Shown one piece after another: positions 10,877 through 22,700 of a stretch of DNA of 64,000 bases. Numbering within the stretch: the first letter of the stretch is position 1; each line of letters begins with the position of its first letter. A model generated the notes under the pieces. That model searched no databases, was not told the DNA's origin, and worked only from the letters and a program-made list of their open reading frames with translations. The stretch spans positions 2,855,001 to 2,919,000 of the forward strand of contig OX438748.1 in the NCBI GenBank assembly GCA_949316235.1. Direction: 5' to 3'. This DNA is from Oegoconia quadripuncta. Lineage: Eukaryota > Arthropoda > Insecta > Lepidoptera > Autostichidae. Position numbers and translations under genes: made by a program.

Positions 10877-11389
10877 TATAAAAATAGCTGAAATCCACAT
10901 TGTGTATTGTTGCATCATGTAACGAAATAATGGCTATGGAACCCTACTGTGCATGGCCCGACACGTATTTGGGCGAGTTTTTATTTTAGAATAAATAACT
11001 AATTTACTATAGTTTTCATTTCCAGATTCTAAGTACTTCAAATGCTAATTGTTTTTTTTATAAGATTTCTTTATATTCTAATAATAAATTGCCACACTCA
11101 CAATTCACATTTCACTGCTATCAACTTACATCGGGAGACCATCCCTTTCGTACACTTAACATACAGCTACAATACTACTATAAATTAGTAAACATCAACA
11201 ACATGTAGAAGTCCACTGTAGGACAAAAGTTAATGGCGATAACACGGATCAGAAAAAACGTATGTAACCAAGAAGCTTATACCTAAAGTAACTCTTGTCA
11301 TCGCTTATATACGATAATTTACCGTAATCGCCACATTGGTAAGCTCTGGGGCATACTCAAGCAAGATTTAGGCAGGTGAGGTAGGTACA

Positions 11390-12880
11390 CGAGTAACACG
11401 TCCTTTAGCCGTCCATAGCTCGGCCACTTCAGACGTCTTCCCAGTTCCAAGCGGAGGGGACTTGAACGCTAATCACCCCAGCTGGAACTCCTACTCCATA
11501 AACCCCGTTGGTAGAATCATGCTACAGGAGTCCAGGACTCTGTGGACCTTTACTAAGTCATAGGGCCAAACGAACTGACCAGTCAAGACAGAATCGATGA
11601 TGTGCTGATCATCGTAGTCTACAGAAGGTAGAGAATACTACCGAGCCAGGAAATACTCTTGAATCTGCCAACAGATCACAGACCAATACTGATAGTACTG
11701 GCCAACACCCCGGCGAGGGTCCCGTTACGATCATCGAGACACCGGACGAACTGAGAGACATTCGGTGTAATACTAGTATATTTGCCCACTGTTAGCTCTA
11801 TCAGCTCGGCAAACAAGGCAGAATAGGCAACAAGGGACATCAGAGCCACGATCTAGACGGCGCTTTCAGTAGCCTTGCACACTGTTCTGTTCAGTCAGTG
11901 GAGGAATCAACTGCTTTCTCGAATTTAGGACTTCATTCGAATTTAGGACTTCATTGCGGAGAAGTACCGGGCAAGGAAACTGCGACAGCAAACTAGATGT
12001 CTCACCCTGAAAACTAAGCTAAAAAACTTGGTGGACAAGGTTTTGTCAGAGCCGTAAAAACTGACAACCGAGGCCACATCACCTTCATGGACATCGGAGA
12101 TGAAGTTTCCTCCATTCATCGCCTATATCCCCAGCTCTACACTACAGCCGAATCAGTCCGCCCATTAGTGAACGCTAACGGCCTCCCTGGTACAAGGCAG
12201 AAGAGTAGAGCTGAGATATTCTAGGAGTGCTTGGAGAAACAGTTTTCACTAAATCTGACAGTGAAACACACTAGAGCCGTCAACGAGCAGCTTTTAGAGT
12301 ACTTCTCAACATCATTGGAGCCTGATGAAGACTCCAATATCTTTCACACCCGGCCAAGTGCAAAGAGCCCTCCGTAAAATGAATACGAAGAAAGCAGACC
12401 AGATCACCAACATGGCTTTCGACCTCGTATATGTACACTACATCGTCGCTGCAATAACACGCCTTATTACCATGGTATCCTGAAGCTGGGGTTATATAAG
12501 ACGTACATCAGGTCCCGCCGAAAATACGCGCCATCTGCATGGTACATGTTAACGTCAGCCATCAGCCACTGCAGACTCCGTGCCCAGGAGTCGGCCACCC
12601 TGCGCACACTTACCAAAGCCCCATGCTTCGTGCCAAACGACAACATCACGAGGACATCGATTAGCATGAGGACCTCGATGCCTTTAGCATCTGCCTTGGC
12701 GGGCCGATTTACGACAGAGCTGACAACTCCGCGAACCTCCTGGTGCAGAACATCGCCCCGCTGCAGACGTGCCCATTTGACAGCAGCTTTACCAAGAAGA
12801 TGGTGACCAGTGGACCGGTGAAGACCTGACCCAAACAAGCAATCGAACAGGTAACCCAAAGCCCTGCCCGCAGTCACGGC
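11390..12880 (+). mobile_element. Decayed jockey-like LINE remnant with internal deletion
   Basis: The GC content rises and broken plus-frame pieces resemble a LINE ORF. About 12338-12420 reads FTPGQVQRALRKMNTKKAD, like the RT entry segment of jockey-type elements. About 12497-12780 reads TYIRSRRKYAPSAWY ... LRTLTKAP, like the C-terminal end of the same polyprotein. The RT core that should separate them is missing. A 136-codon frame on the opposite strand is a shadow of this sequence. Confidence 0.6.
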
Positions 12881-13548
12881 AAGCGACAGAAACTATATAA
12901 GGGAAACACCCTCTTCGGTGCAAATTTCATGTTATCTGTTACAGGATGACGTAGGATGGAAGATTGATGATGGCTGTTCGAGGCAGACATTTACATGGAA
13001 GGAAATCTGTAGGTACGATTACAAGGCAGTTAAATCTAGCGATTAGCTAAGCTAATCTAGATACGATTACAAGGCAATTAAATCTAGCAGTTAAATATAG
13101 CGATCGATATGGTTAAATCTAGCTATATCTTTCAGACTGTTATTGTTATTAAAGCTCTGTGAACCCGTGCATTTATCACTGATCACATCGAATAGATACT
13201 TCAAAAACCCATTTTGATGTTCCGAATGCCCTTAAAGCCTGGGATAAGCAGGTGGATTTGCAAATTGCAACCATATACAAGGTTTGTACAATAGATGAAC
13301 CCCCTGCCGTCATCAAATATCTTGCTAGGTTAGGCTTCCGGTGTATGGTGAGCATGTGTGTGTAGAACTGACTGACGGACAACAAATAAACGTAAAAGTA
13401 GCGTTAGGTTGCAAAGAGGTAATGAGAAGGCGTCTCTAATTGACCACAGATTCTATCTAATTTAGATATTAAAAAGGTTATTATTATACCCTAAGCACTT
13501 AGACGCAGTGAAGTATTTTTAGGAGGGTTATTTATTAGGCTATTACGC

Positions 13549-13712
13549 CCAGTGGCGCCTCATTGGATAATTACGATTTCTTTTTAAATACAGAATAAAT
13601 AAAAAAAAACTGCTCTGATCTGCACTCGGGAAGCCTAAAAGCTAATTATAATATATTTTTTTATTTATTGTATATTTAAAAAGAAAGTATTATCCAATGA
13701 GGGCGCCACTGG
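13549..13712. mobile_element. MITE, about 164 bp
   Basis: Inverted ends CCAGTGGCGCC(C)TCATTGGATAAT at 13549-13572 and 13689-13712, differing by one base, around an AT-rich interior. The structure is that of a non-autonomous DNA transposon. No other copy was seen in the window. Confidence 0.75.
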
Positions 13713-15057
13713 ACGGGACAAACCCTCTTAATTACCTAATATCTGTTTTTCTTTTGGATAGAAACTGTTATCGACAAAACTATAATATTCTGTGTGACGT
13801 TGAAGTGCTTAGATATTTACTTACGTCACCTACGTATAAAAGTAGAGTAGGTACCTACATCAATGGTACCTACCCAACGTGACTGACAATGATGTTATTG
13901 TTTCTTTAAATAAATAAATTCAACATCCCAATAAATTGTTTACATCATCTTTAATTCTTTATTCAATAGACAACAAACAGCTGGTTATGGCAGCCTATCT
14001 ACATAGGGTAAAACGGAATTAGGTAGGAGTAGTAATACAGAGACCTTGTTTTAAAAAAAATGGAATAGGGGAAATGAATTCTTGTGCAATAAAGAATGAA
14101 TTAAATAGGTACCTATTTATGTTATTAATTTCACGTTGACAAGACACACGACACAAACCAATACGTGAAAGTAACTAACTTAAAAACTAATAGGTCACCT
14201 TACTAACTTATATCACGCTGACCTTTATTATAGATAGGTAGTCGATGGGAAGAAGGTACCTAACAAATGGTCAAGGTTTGATTCTCAGGGTGATTGTAAA
14301 GACGTATAGAGTAAAATTAACATTTCTTTCTTGGTCTTTATTATCAAGAAAAGCACATAGTACCTAAGTAGGTATAATGGGGGAAAACTAACATTTAATA
14401 TTAGTTAAAGTTTTCACAACTTTTGCTAACGATATTAAAAACACGATTAGAATCATGTTACTCGGCTTTCTTTGTAGGTAAGTACCTACCTACTTATAAC
14501 TAAAAGGTAATTTAACCAAAAACCGCTAGCTAGATTCGTAGATACCTACCTACTTTTCTAAGTAGGTTAGAAGTGCTTACGTAAGCTTGTAATTGTATTA
14601 TGTACCTACCTACATTCTCTTTACGTTCATAGTAAAATACCTAAACATTTGACATCTACTTCTTATTGCCATCTCGTTCACTCATGCTGGGGATTATTGT
14701 TCGAGGAATGCGCGCGTCGGCTAGTCTCGCTACACACGCGCTGTAAGAGCGAATTTTGTAGTGTTACACAACACGTTGTAGCCTCGCGCGTAGAGATAAG
14801 GTTGAGTTTCCCGCTACGCTTTAAGTAGGTACGTCCAACCAACGAGGCAACCTCCGACACGAGACTAGCCATAGTGACTACTTTGTAAAAGTACTTTGAT
14901 TAATTTAATTTCAAGCGTTGTAGGGTTGTTTTAGGCTTGTTATTCATGATTATGATGAAAAATATATGTATTAATATTGTTTTTTTCACAAATTTTAGGA
15001 TCATTAGTCTAAAAATAGACAGTAGGTATAGAACAAAAATGAAAAGTCCTTGAGAAC

Positions 15058-15229
15058 TAGTCTCGTGGGGAGTGCGTTTTACGTCATCAACAAGACTTTT
15101 TGTAGTTATGTATGACCGCTAGCAATGATCTGATTGGCCAACAAAGCCTTGTCGGCGGCCATTTTGTACGATGCTGACTCACCAAAAGGTGAAAAATGTA
15201 TGAATTAATGCACACTCCCCACGAGACTA
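15058..15229. mobile_element. MITE upstream of the unrecognised gene
   Basis: TAGTCTCGTGGGGAGTGCG at the left and TGCACACTCCCCACGAGACTA at the right form terminal inverted repeats about 170 bp apart. The element ends about 520 bp before the start codon at 15752, so it may sit in or next to the promoter. Confidence 0.65.
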
Positions 15230-15299
15230 TACAACGGTATTGGGCATTTCCCTCTTGAACACAAATTTTGGGTTTCATGTTCCCCTTTCCCACCACGCG

Positions 15300-15751
15300 G
15301 AGCGGATAATATTCTCAATAATATTTTTTTGGTGAATGTAAGCCCTGAAAGATCACAAAATTAATTACGGACCTTTTTAGAATTGCCGGGAAAACTAGTT
15401 TTCATAAAGTTTCAATCGCCGGAAGTTTATTTTCCAACTAATTCCTCGTAACATGGATTCGGGACTTTAAAAAAGTTTCAGTGCTCTCAAGTGTGAAGTG
15501 AAAAATAATCATTTTATAAAAGGAAAGATAAAAAGAAATAAATTGAATGCGCCGCGAATTTATCTGTCAAGTTAGTGAAGTGATAAATAAACCGATGTTG
15601 CTCCTAGTGCGGTGCGAATGTTTACGTCGTCGTCGGAGTTGAGTGCTAGATGTCAGCGGATCGTGGCAGGATGTAGCCCTCGGCCGTAATTATCTGCCAG
15701 GATATCGTCGACAAGGTTAAACTGTGAGAGTACTGTGATATCTACATAAAC
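15300..15751 (+). promoter_or_regulatory. Putative promoter and 5' UTR of the unrecognised gene
   Basis: Sequence between the MITE and the ATG at 15752. It becomes less AT-rich from about 15590, as expected for a 5' UTR. No TATA box or initiator could be assigned with confidence, and the transcription start is unknown. The ATG has A at -3. Confidence 0.4.
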
Positions 15752-16730
15752 ATGACGGAACCAACCAAAATACCACTGATCAAGGTGAAGACAGAACGGC
15801 CAGATGAAGACGAAATTAGAGAGTTGGCCGCCAAAATGGTGGAGGCCAACAAAGCCAAGGCCCTGGCGGCGTCGGCCACGGCAGCACGGACTCCTCCGGG
15901 CGGTATGGTGGGCACTCCCCCTCCTGGAGTGGGAGGCCAGATGGGGATCCTGAATTTCCTGACCCGGAAGCCAGGCGGCCCCGCGCCAACGGCAGCGCCC
16001 GAACAGCGACCTGCTTCCGACACCGATAAAAAAACCCCGGCTCCAGACGAAGCCAGTTGGAAAGGTCATTTCGGCTGGGACATGCTGGGCAAGTGTCACA
16101 TTCCATACATCTACCGAGCCAGTGAAAAGTACGTGGCCGTCCGGATGGTGGAGATCAAACTTCTCAATAAGTACCTGAATTACCTCCATGCAGACATCTA
16201 CTCATGCACATGCATCAGGAGTTACTACATCACCGAGATAGAGGCTCGCTTGCTGAACGAGGTCAACAACAGGCATTGTGATGGCCAGTTTGGTCGGGAG
16301 CCATTCACGCAAAAAGACTTAGTGGTGCGACTATCAGACGCTTATGAATTCTATAACTTCCTAGATGTTTGTTACAATAAGTTATTACGTGGTACAACGA
16401 ATACAAAAGACAAGTGTGGATTTATTAGAATAAATAAAGAGTCAGTGGTACCTTATACAGTGAGAGATGGGCAGAAGTTTGTTCCTCTATTCTACTTTGA
16501 GGGTGAGACGGACAATTTGAAATTGAAAGCGGACCAGTTGAAAGGCTGGGACTTATCATATCTGAAGTTCTGTTGCAAAGTTCAGGGTATCAGGAATGAA
16601 CTGTTTGCCAGTGAAACGTGTTCAGTGATCAGTCTCACGGACATTAAAAGCTATTTCCCTCCAGGGACCGACTTTGAGGAGTATTGGCCCAACAAGGTGG
16701 TTGATTCACAGCTGCTTATCTCAGCCAAAG
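15752..16730 (+). CDS. Unrecognised nuclear protein, exon 1
   Basis: 326 codons plus one base, ending at a GTGAAT donor after AGCCAAAG. It carries the N-terminal low-complexity region and the whole Cys/Tyr-rich block. If the donor is ignored the frame runs only 22 codons further into AT-rich intron sequence, which supports the splice. Confidence 0.88.
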
Positions 16731-19700
16731 GTGAATATTATTTTATTAAAATTTTTTTACAAAGTACAGTGAGCTACAGAATACAATATATTTTGTAAAA
16801 AATTATTTACTGACAAAGTATAGTGAGCTTTTACTTATTTAGTTTTCTGAGGACATAGCTTTTCATTCTGTACTTAAAAAAGTCAGTTTCAATAAAATTT
16901 GATCAACTGGAAATATATTCCCATTGAGCCAGACAAGTACAATCTATGCAATGGGAACTTAACCCTGTCATTTAATGTAATGAATAATAATGGAGCAATT
17001 CCCGGACAAACAACATTAGCTTTGTATATTTAAAGAAATAATACAGTCGATCACAATTTTTAAACAATTGGGAAAAATATTCCCATTGAGACAGTCAATA
17101 ATGAACAATAATAGAGCTAGGCCAAGACAACATAATATTAGTATGTACAGAACAAATCTTTATTCATTATTATATTTTTTATTTCATTGATCATATCACC
17201 CACAGAATGTCTACTGTTGAACATAGGCCTCAATAGATTTTCAGAGTGACCGCTTGGTAGCAGTCAATTTATTTTACTAATTTGCTTTATTTCTATGATT
17301 TTTACGATTTTTAATTAATAATAAATTTATATTAATTTTATTATTATTAATATTACTTTCTAAATGTTACACTTACAAATAAACAGGTAAATTAAAGATT
17401 TGAGTTTTGTAAAAAGTTGTTAAAAAGGTAATGCTTTACATTGAAACTTTTTTTAACATTATCATATCAACCGAAAGACGTCCATTGCTGGACAAAGGCC
17501 TCCCCCAAAGATACGATTTGGTAGATGGGTGCCACGCACGCATTTTTCTTTGTATAATATAAATAAATTCCCTATCATGTAGCATTTTATTTTATACAAA
17601 TTTTGCTCTTGTATTTGTTTCTGTGTTCCATTAAATTGTTTTATGTATGTATAGAAAACAAATATTTAATTTTAAGTCATTCAGCTGACTGGACCATATT
17701 AGACTTCTCAATGTTCCAACTAACAAACAAACAACTTTCCAACTATGCTATATGAAACCAAAGACAACTAATGAACTGGAAATGCCTATGATGATTCAAA
17801 CAAATCAATGGATTTGGGATAATCTACATTGCTTCTTTGATATGTAAATGTATAGTCATCATTATAAATAATCTTCTATATGATGTCCAAGAACAAATTT
17901 TTTTTATGAATTTTAAGTAAATCAATCCGTCCATAAGTATAATGATATCCTATAGAATTGAGTTATCATATTATCTTAGTGTAATATTTGCTTGACTGTA
18001 CCTATTGTGCTTAAATGTTAAATGATATTATTGTCAGTAATTTTTTTTATTGAAGTTAATTGAATGAAGGCAAGTAAACCTTCAACATAATATGACCCTG
18101 ACACAAAATGCATTGCTAACATAATTGCAGTTTCTGTCTAAAAATAGCAAAATAAACTATATTAAATGTACAGTCAGTCACATGCAGGGCTAATACCTAA
18201 TGAAGTAAAACCTGTAACGAATAGTTAAATCTAAGCAGATTTTAAAGTGTGTTTGATACTTCATAAAATTTCATCACAATTGTAGAGCTTCTGAAAAAGG
18301 TCGCCAACCTGCTTGCCCAGCGTAGCGAGTACGGCAAATCCTCCCATGGTAAGTGACGTAACTCGATGCGAGGGTCTTATGTCCAGTAATGGACTTTAAG
18401 AGGTTGTTGATCTATGTAAAGAAATACTGATCAATCTAAATGCTACCTCTCCACCCATTGGTCTCATCGTCGAACATCTTCAAGCCTTGCATCTAATGTT
18501 TACATATTCAGTGATGACTATCGATAGCTAGGTCGCGAGTGTATTCATGTCAAATTGGATAACAGAACATCAACGATTCTCATGACGCAAAGCGTGAATT
18601 CAGTTACTGACTGCTTCTAATGCTAAAGCATCTCAGGGTCATCGAAGGAAAAGAATAAAAGGAATAACCTCTGACCGTAAGCGGGTGGTAGTGGTTCTTG
18701 TCACATAATTTGTCAGAGATATCGACAATCATTGTTGTAAAAGAATTCTAAAACGGAGCCCGTACGTGGAGCGACTATATCTGCTTTGCGCGGCTAACTA
18801 AAATTGGACCTGGCTGGACATATAAAGTAGAGGCGGTAGAGTCCAGCAGAAACTAGTATGACCGAATGATGAAGGTTATAGACCTCTGATGTGACAGATT
18901 AAATATAATTCGGATGCGTTTAAAAGAGAATGGATCACTTCATTTTGAAAAATATTCGCGAGATTGAGAGTTGCTTACGGCACCACTAGTTTTGTTCTTG
19001 TACGTAACTCAATGATCCATTCATCACATGTGGTGGAGCTATCCTGCGATAAATTTCTGGTGAAAGGCGTTGGCCGCAATTAATTCCGCAGAAAGAAAAT
19101 CAGATTGTACAGTTTAAAGAACTGGTTAGCATAGTGAATCTTACTCAAAGAGTGGTAGATCAAATGTTGCCAACCATACAATCAATTGTTTGGAACTTTT
19201 GTTGACGTTCTGTACCGGTTTCTTCCCCATTGGGGACTTCGACCATTGTATGGTGAAATATGTTTCAACACCTGGCCTAACCTAAATCAACCAGATCGGG
19301 ATGAGATGCGGAACTTATTTGGTATTTATTTTTGATTGGTCCAGTCAGACGGGGCGTATCAACGATTGCTATAAAGTACTGAGCGTGACACGCCCCTTTA
19401 GGCTAAAGAGTCTAAAAATCTGGGTCTAGTTCCTACATCCTGGAAGGTTGCAAACGTTACTTAAAGGTGGACGTGCTGATCCTGCTCATTTACCCCCACC
19501 TCCATGAGTTGCAGAGTTGCAAGATTTCAAAAAGCCATTAAGAATCTGAGTGACCTCTCTCCTTCGACGTCTTTAAGGTATTTTATAGAAGCATATAGCA
19601 ATCTTTAAGCAAGCTTCCAGATAAGGTGTTCCTCACAGCTTGTGGTTGAATATTTGACTTTCTGTGCAAACAACTGCAATTCATTTATACTATAACTGAT

Positions 19701-22700
19701 TTATATTAACGAACTGTTTTACTCAACGATATCGGTACTTTTACTGTTAGTTACAGAGATATAATCGCCGAATGCGCATTCTGGTAGTGTTGGAATTTAG
19801 TCATACAGAGAGTCCATATTTGAGGGAACGAATTTGATAATATGGGCAGATGCCAAATTTGTCAAATTAAAGCCTCTAAAACAGAGTCTTGCGTCTGTCC
19901 GATATTTCCAAAGTTACTTCCATCATAAATTTTGACTCACAAGTCGAGACCTAACCGCCGAAGAAGCTTGGCTCTTGAAACTTTACTAGGCGCAGTTCCA
20001 CTCGCAGGAAATACCGTTGTCACCACTGAGACAGCTACATCGGCTGGCTAGCTACGGGAGTGACGAGACGTAAGTTGCGCCGCACCCAGAAGATGGTCAC
20101 ATTGTCGATGCTGCATTTTTGTATCTATTGTTCAATTTAGTTTGAATGTATTCAGTTCATACACGAAGCGATTCGGTAACATTTCGTGTGAGACGAAGGA
20201 AAACGCCGCCGTCTGTGTGCTGTGTTCTTATGACCTCGTCTAGGCGACCATTTGTTGGTTAAAGTCACCTTGAAGAGGTTCGTACACCAAAGCGATTGCT
20301 TGTCTAACGGTGTTCCACAGTATTTTAGCGTTCACTTTTCCACCTCGGATCGACTAGGCGCGGGGAGTGTTTTCATCCTTGCACTATGAGCTTTGTTTCT
20401 TTGATCGTAATGCGAACTCCCACTGCCAAGGTATGAGATGAGATGCTGTGGGATCTTCTCTAGAGGAAACTGAGATGACGAGCTCTACTTTCCACATCGT
20501 CACTCTGTCCAGTCTAACATTATAAAATAATTACTGACATTGTTCTTCACTTTCAATATTAAATTGCAACAAACAGTTAAAGATTTAGTAGTAATGGAAT
20601 TATTTATTGCTCAAATTTTGCTTGTCATTCTAAATAGGTATTTCATTCTATACAATGGTTATCAAGTTTCTCCCTAGCAATAGAGGACGTTACGCACGAG
20701 GTTAAAGTCGAGGCAACCCCCTTTTATAATCAAAGCCGGTTTCTTAAAAAAATGTCCTTGTTTAAACATTGCTCACATATTTTTTATCTCGTGAACGAAC
20801 GAACGTCCCTTCGCTAACAAATTCATTCCAAAAATAAACTTGTTATTTTTAACTGGCTTCTCACAAATCCTGAATGCGTTCGTAATGTAAGGTACATATT
20901 ATGTATAAATAATAATAGGTAACTGGAAAATACAGTAGAACGAAAATAATAATACATAATAAAAATTGGACATGCGGCGTATAATAAGAAAAAGATATGT
21001 GACCGTTTGTTTCATAAAATTCAACTAAAGGTTCAGATGACGTAAACATAGACAGATTTACTATAACAGTAAATCGATTCGTAAAATCTGTGACCGCCAA
21101 CCTGCCTAGCTTGGGGTAAATCTTTCAGAAAAAGCGATTCCGAGCGAGTGAGAATATTATTATCCAATATCTAGTTATAGGGAATGCAAATGCAATATTA
21201 AACCGAAATATAATATTGGGAAAACTTTAATACTTTTGTTGCCGACTGTACCGCTTGTAAATATTAGTTAATATAAAATATCCCATCTAAAAAAATCTTT
21301 ACTCATAAAAAAAAATCAATACAAGGGCAATTGCGAGTGGGGCTTGCATCCTAGCAAGCAAATCTGAAAACAAACTGATGCTAGGGGCATCTGTTTGTAT
21401 GATGAATACAGACATGTGTGTTGTTGTGGATGTTTTTCATTTATACATGTATTTAATTACAAAAAAAAATGTAACTGTGTAGTTTATCAACCATCTGGTA
21501 TCCATAACACAAACATAGATGCTTACTATGGACCTAGATGGCGCTGTGTGTTTGTGCAAAGACATTTATTATCTATTTTTGCATTGAAAAACAAGTGTCG
21601 AAAATTATCTTCATTTTCTCATAACTATCTACATACTAAACCCGTTAAAGATGTCATATCACTTTTTTGGTAAATACATTGTCATGTTTATAATCTACTG
21701 TTCTCATTACTTTTTACCCGACTGCCTCAGAAAGGAGGGTAATGTTTTTCGAGTGTATTTATCTATTATATGTTACCTTCTGTAGACTGAACGGCATTAC
21801 CGATTTAGACGTGCAAGGTATTGTTCGATTCGCTTTGATCCCCAGAGTAATTTTTATGTAATTTTATGGTAAAAATTCCTAAATGGCGCCCGCAAAATAT
21901 GAGGTTGGGTTTGGTAATATACTCGCCCTTTTTCGGGAGTATCCATGTAAAAACGGGTTAGCTCTTGACCTCAATTAGAATTCGTTTTCTCCACTTGCCT
22001 GATATTACGTTGAACAGAGTTGAAGCGAAGGTGAGAGCCCGCTCTTACCTGGGACCCACAAGTTATTTGGGGTACTGTCTGTTTTATCTCAGTGTGCGTG
22101 GCACACAACAATCATCATCATATCAGCCGAAAGACATCCACAGAACAATGCTGTCACAAAATTGCTACTTGATGAAGATAACCAGGCGGACATTTAAAAA
22201 CCAAGCACCTACCAAACCAAGTACCTACTAAACATGAACCCCGCCGGGAATCGAACGCGCGACCTCCGTTTTGTAAACCCGATGTTGTTTACACCGAGTC
22301 ACGGTGGCGGTTATACGAGCTCATTGCCGCGCCCGTTATGAATTCTGGAATCAAGTTAATACGTCGCCGGTAATGAAAATGACGCCGAACGCCACGCCTC
22401 GCTTTGTGACATGGGCACGTGGCGCTAGTCCTGGTTGAAAACCGATTACGTGACGTATAGGTAATTGAACATAATCATCGGCAGTATATATAACCCCCTT
22501 TTCAAAGCGCGAATTGCATCGTATGGGAGTATTATTTACCCTTACGCTGGCCAGGTGGGTTGGCGGCGACCCCAGATGTCTTTGAATCCTTGGGCTAGCT
22601 GCTCTTGTCAGTGACGGGTATGGTGTCACTGCGAGCCATATTGAACTTATTTTCTTTTCAGGAGCCGTATCCGGCGGTGGGCAATGGACGAGAGCACCAC

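Larger units (their letters stand above)
7788..11385. other. Intergenic region: 5' flank of the zinc-finger gene and repeat debris
   Basis: The first several hundred bases upstream of 7787 must contain the zinc-finger promoter; no TATA box at a convincing distance was seen. A stretch at about 9350-9660 (GGGTTCCGTGGCCATGGGTAAAAACGG and CCGTCTGTCTGTC-like text) has the look of common moth transposon remnants. Two SINEs lie at 10298-10560 and 10646-10876. The short ORF at 9769-10023 has no recognisable domain and is probably chance. Confidence 0.55.
12881..15300. other. Intergenic region: no host gene seen
   Basis: AT-rich DNA with many GTAGGTACCTACC runs (14360-14610), a short direct repeat of GATTACAAGGCARTTAAATC at 13017 and 13063, and two MITEs (13549-13712 and 15058-15229). 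The small ORFs here have no recognisable features. Confidence 0.6.
16731..22661. other. Intron 1 of the unrecognised gene (5.9 kb)
   Basis: AT-rich in the first 1.5 kb. From about 18280 to 20520 the base composition becomes even and short segments look like a decayed retroelement, but no frame longer than about 60 codons and no diagnostic RT or integrase motif could be read, so I leave it unclassified. SINE pieces lie at 21372-21565 and 21953-22313. Confidence 0.55.

Noticed and set aside
15653..16189. Minus-strand frame of 178 codons opposite the first exon of the unrecognised gene
   Set aside because: The plus strand has the longer frame with consistent splice phases; the minus frame shows no domain.
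18280..20520. Possible LTR or Pao/BEL retrotransposon remnant from even base composition
   Set aside because: No reverse transcriptase, protease or integrase motif could be read and no LTR pair was seen; left as unclassified intron DNA.
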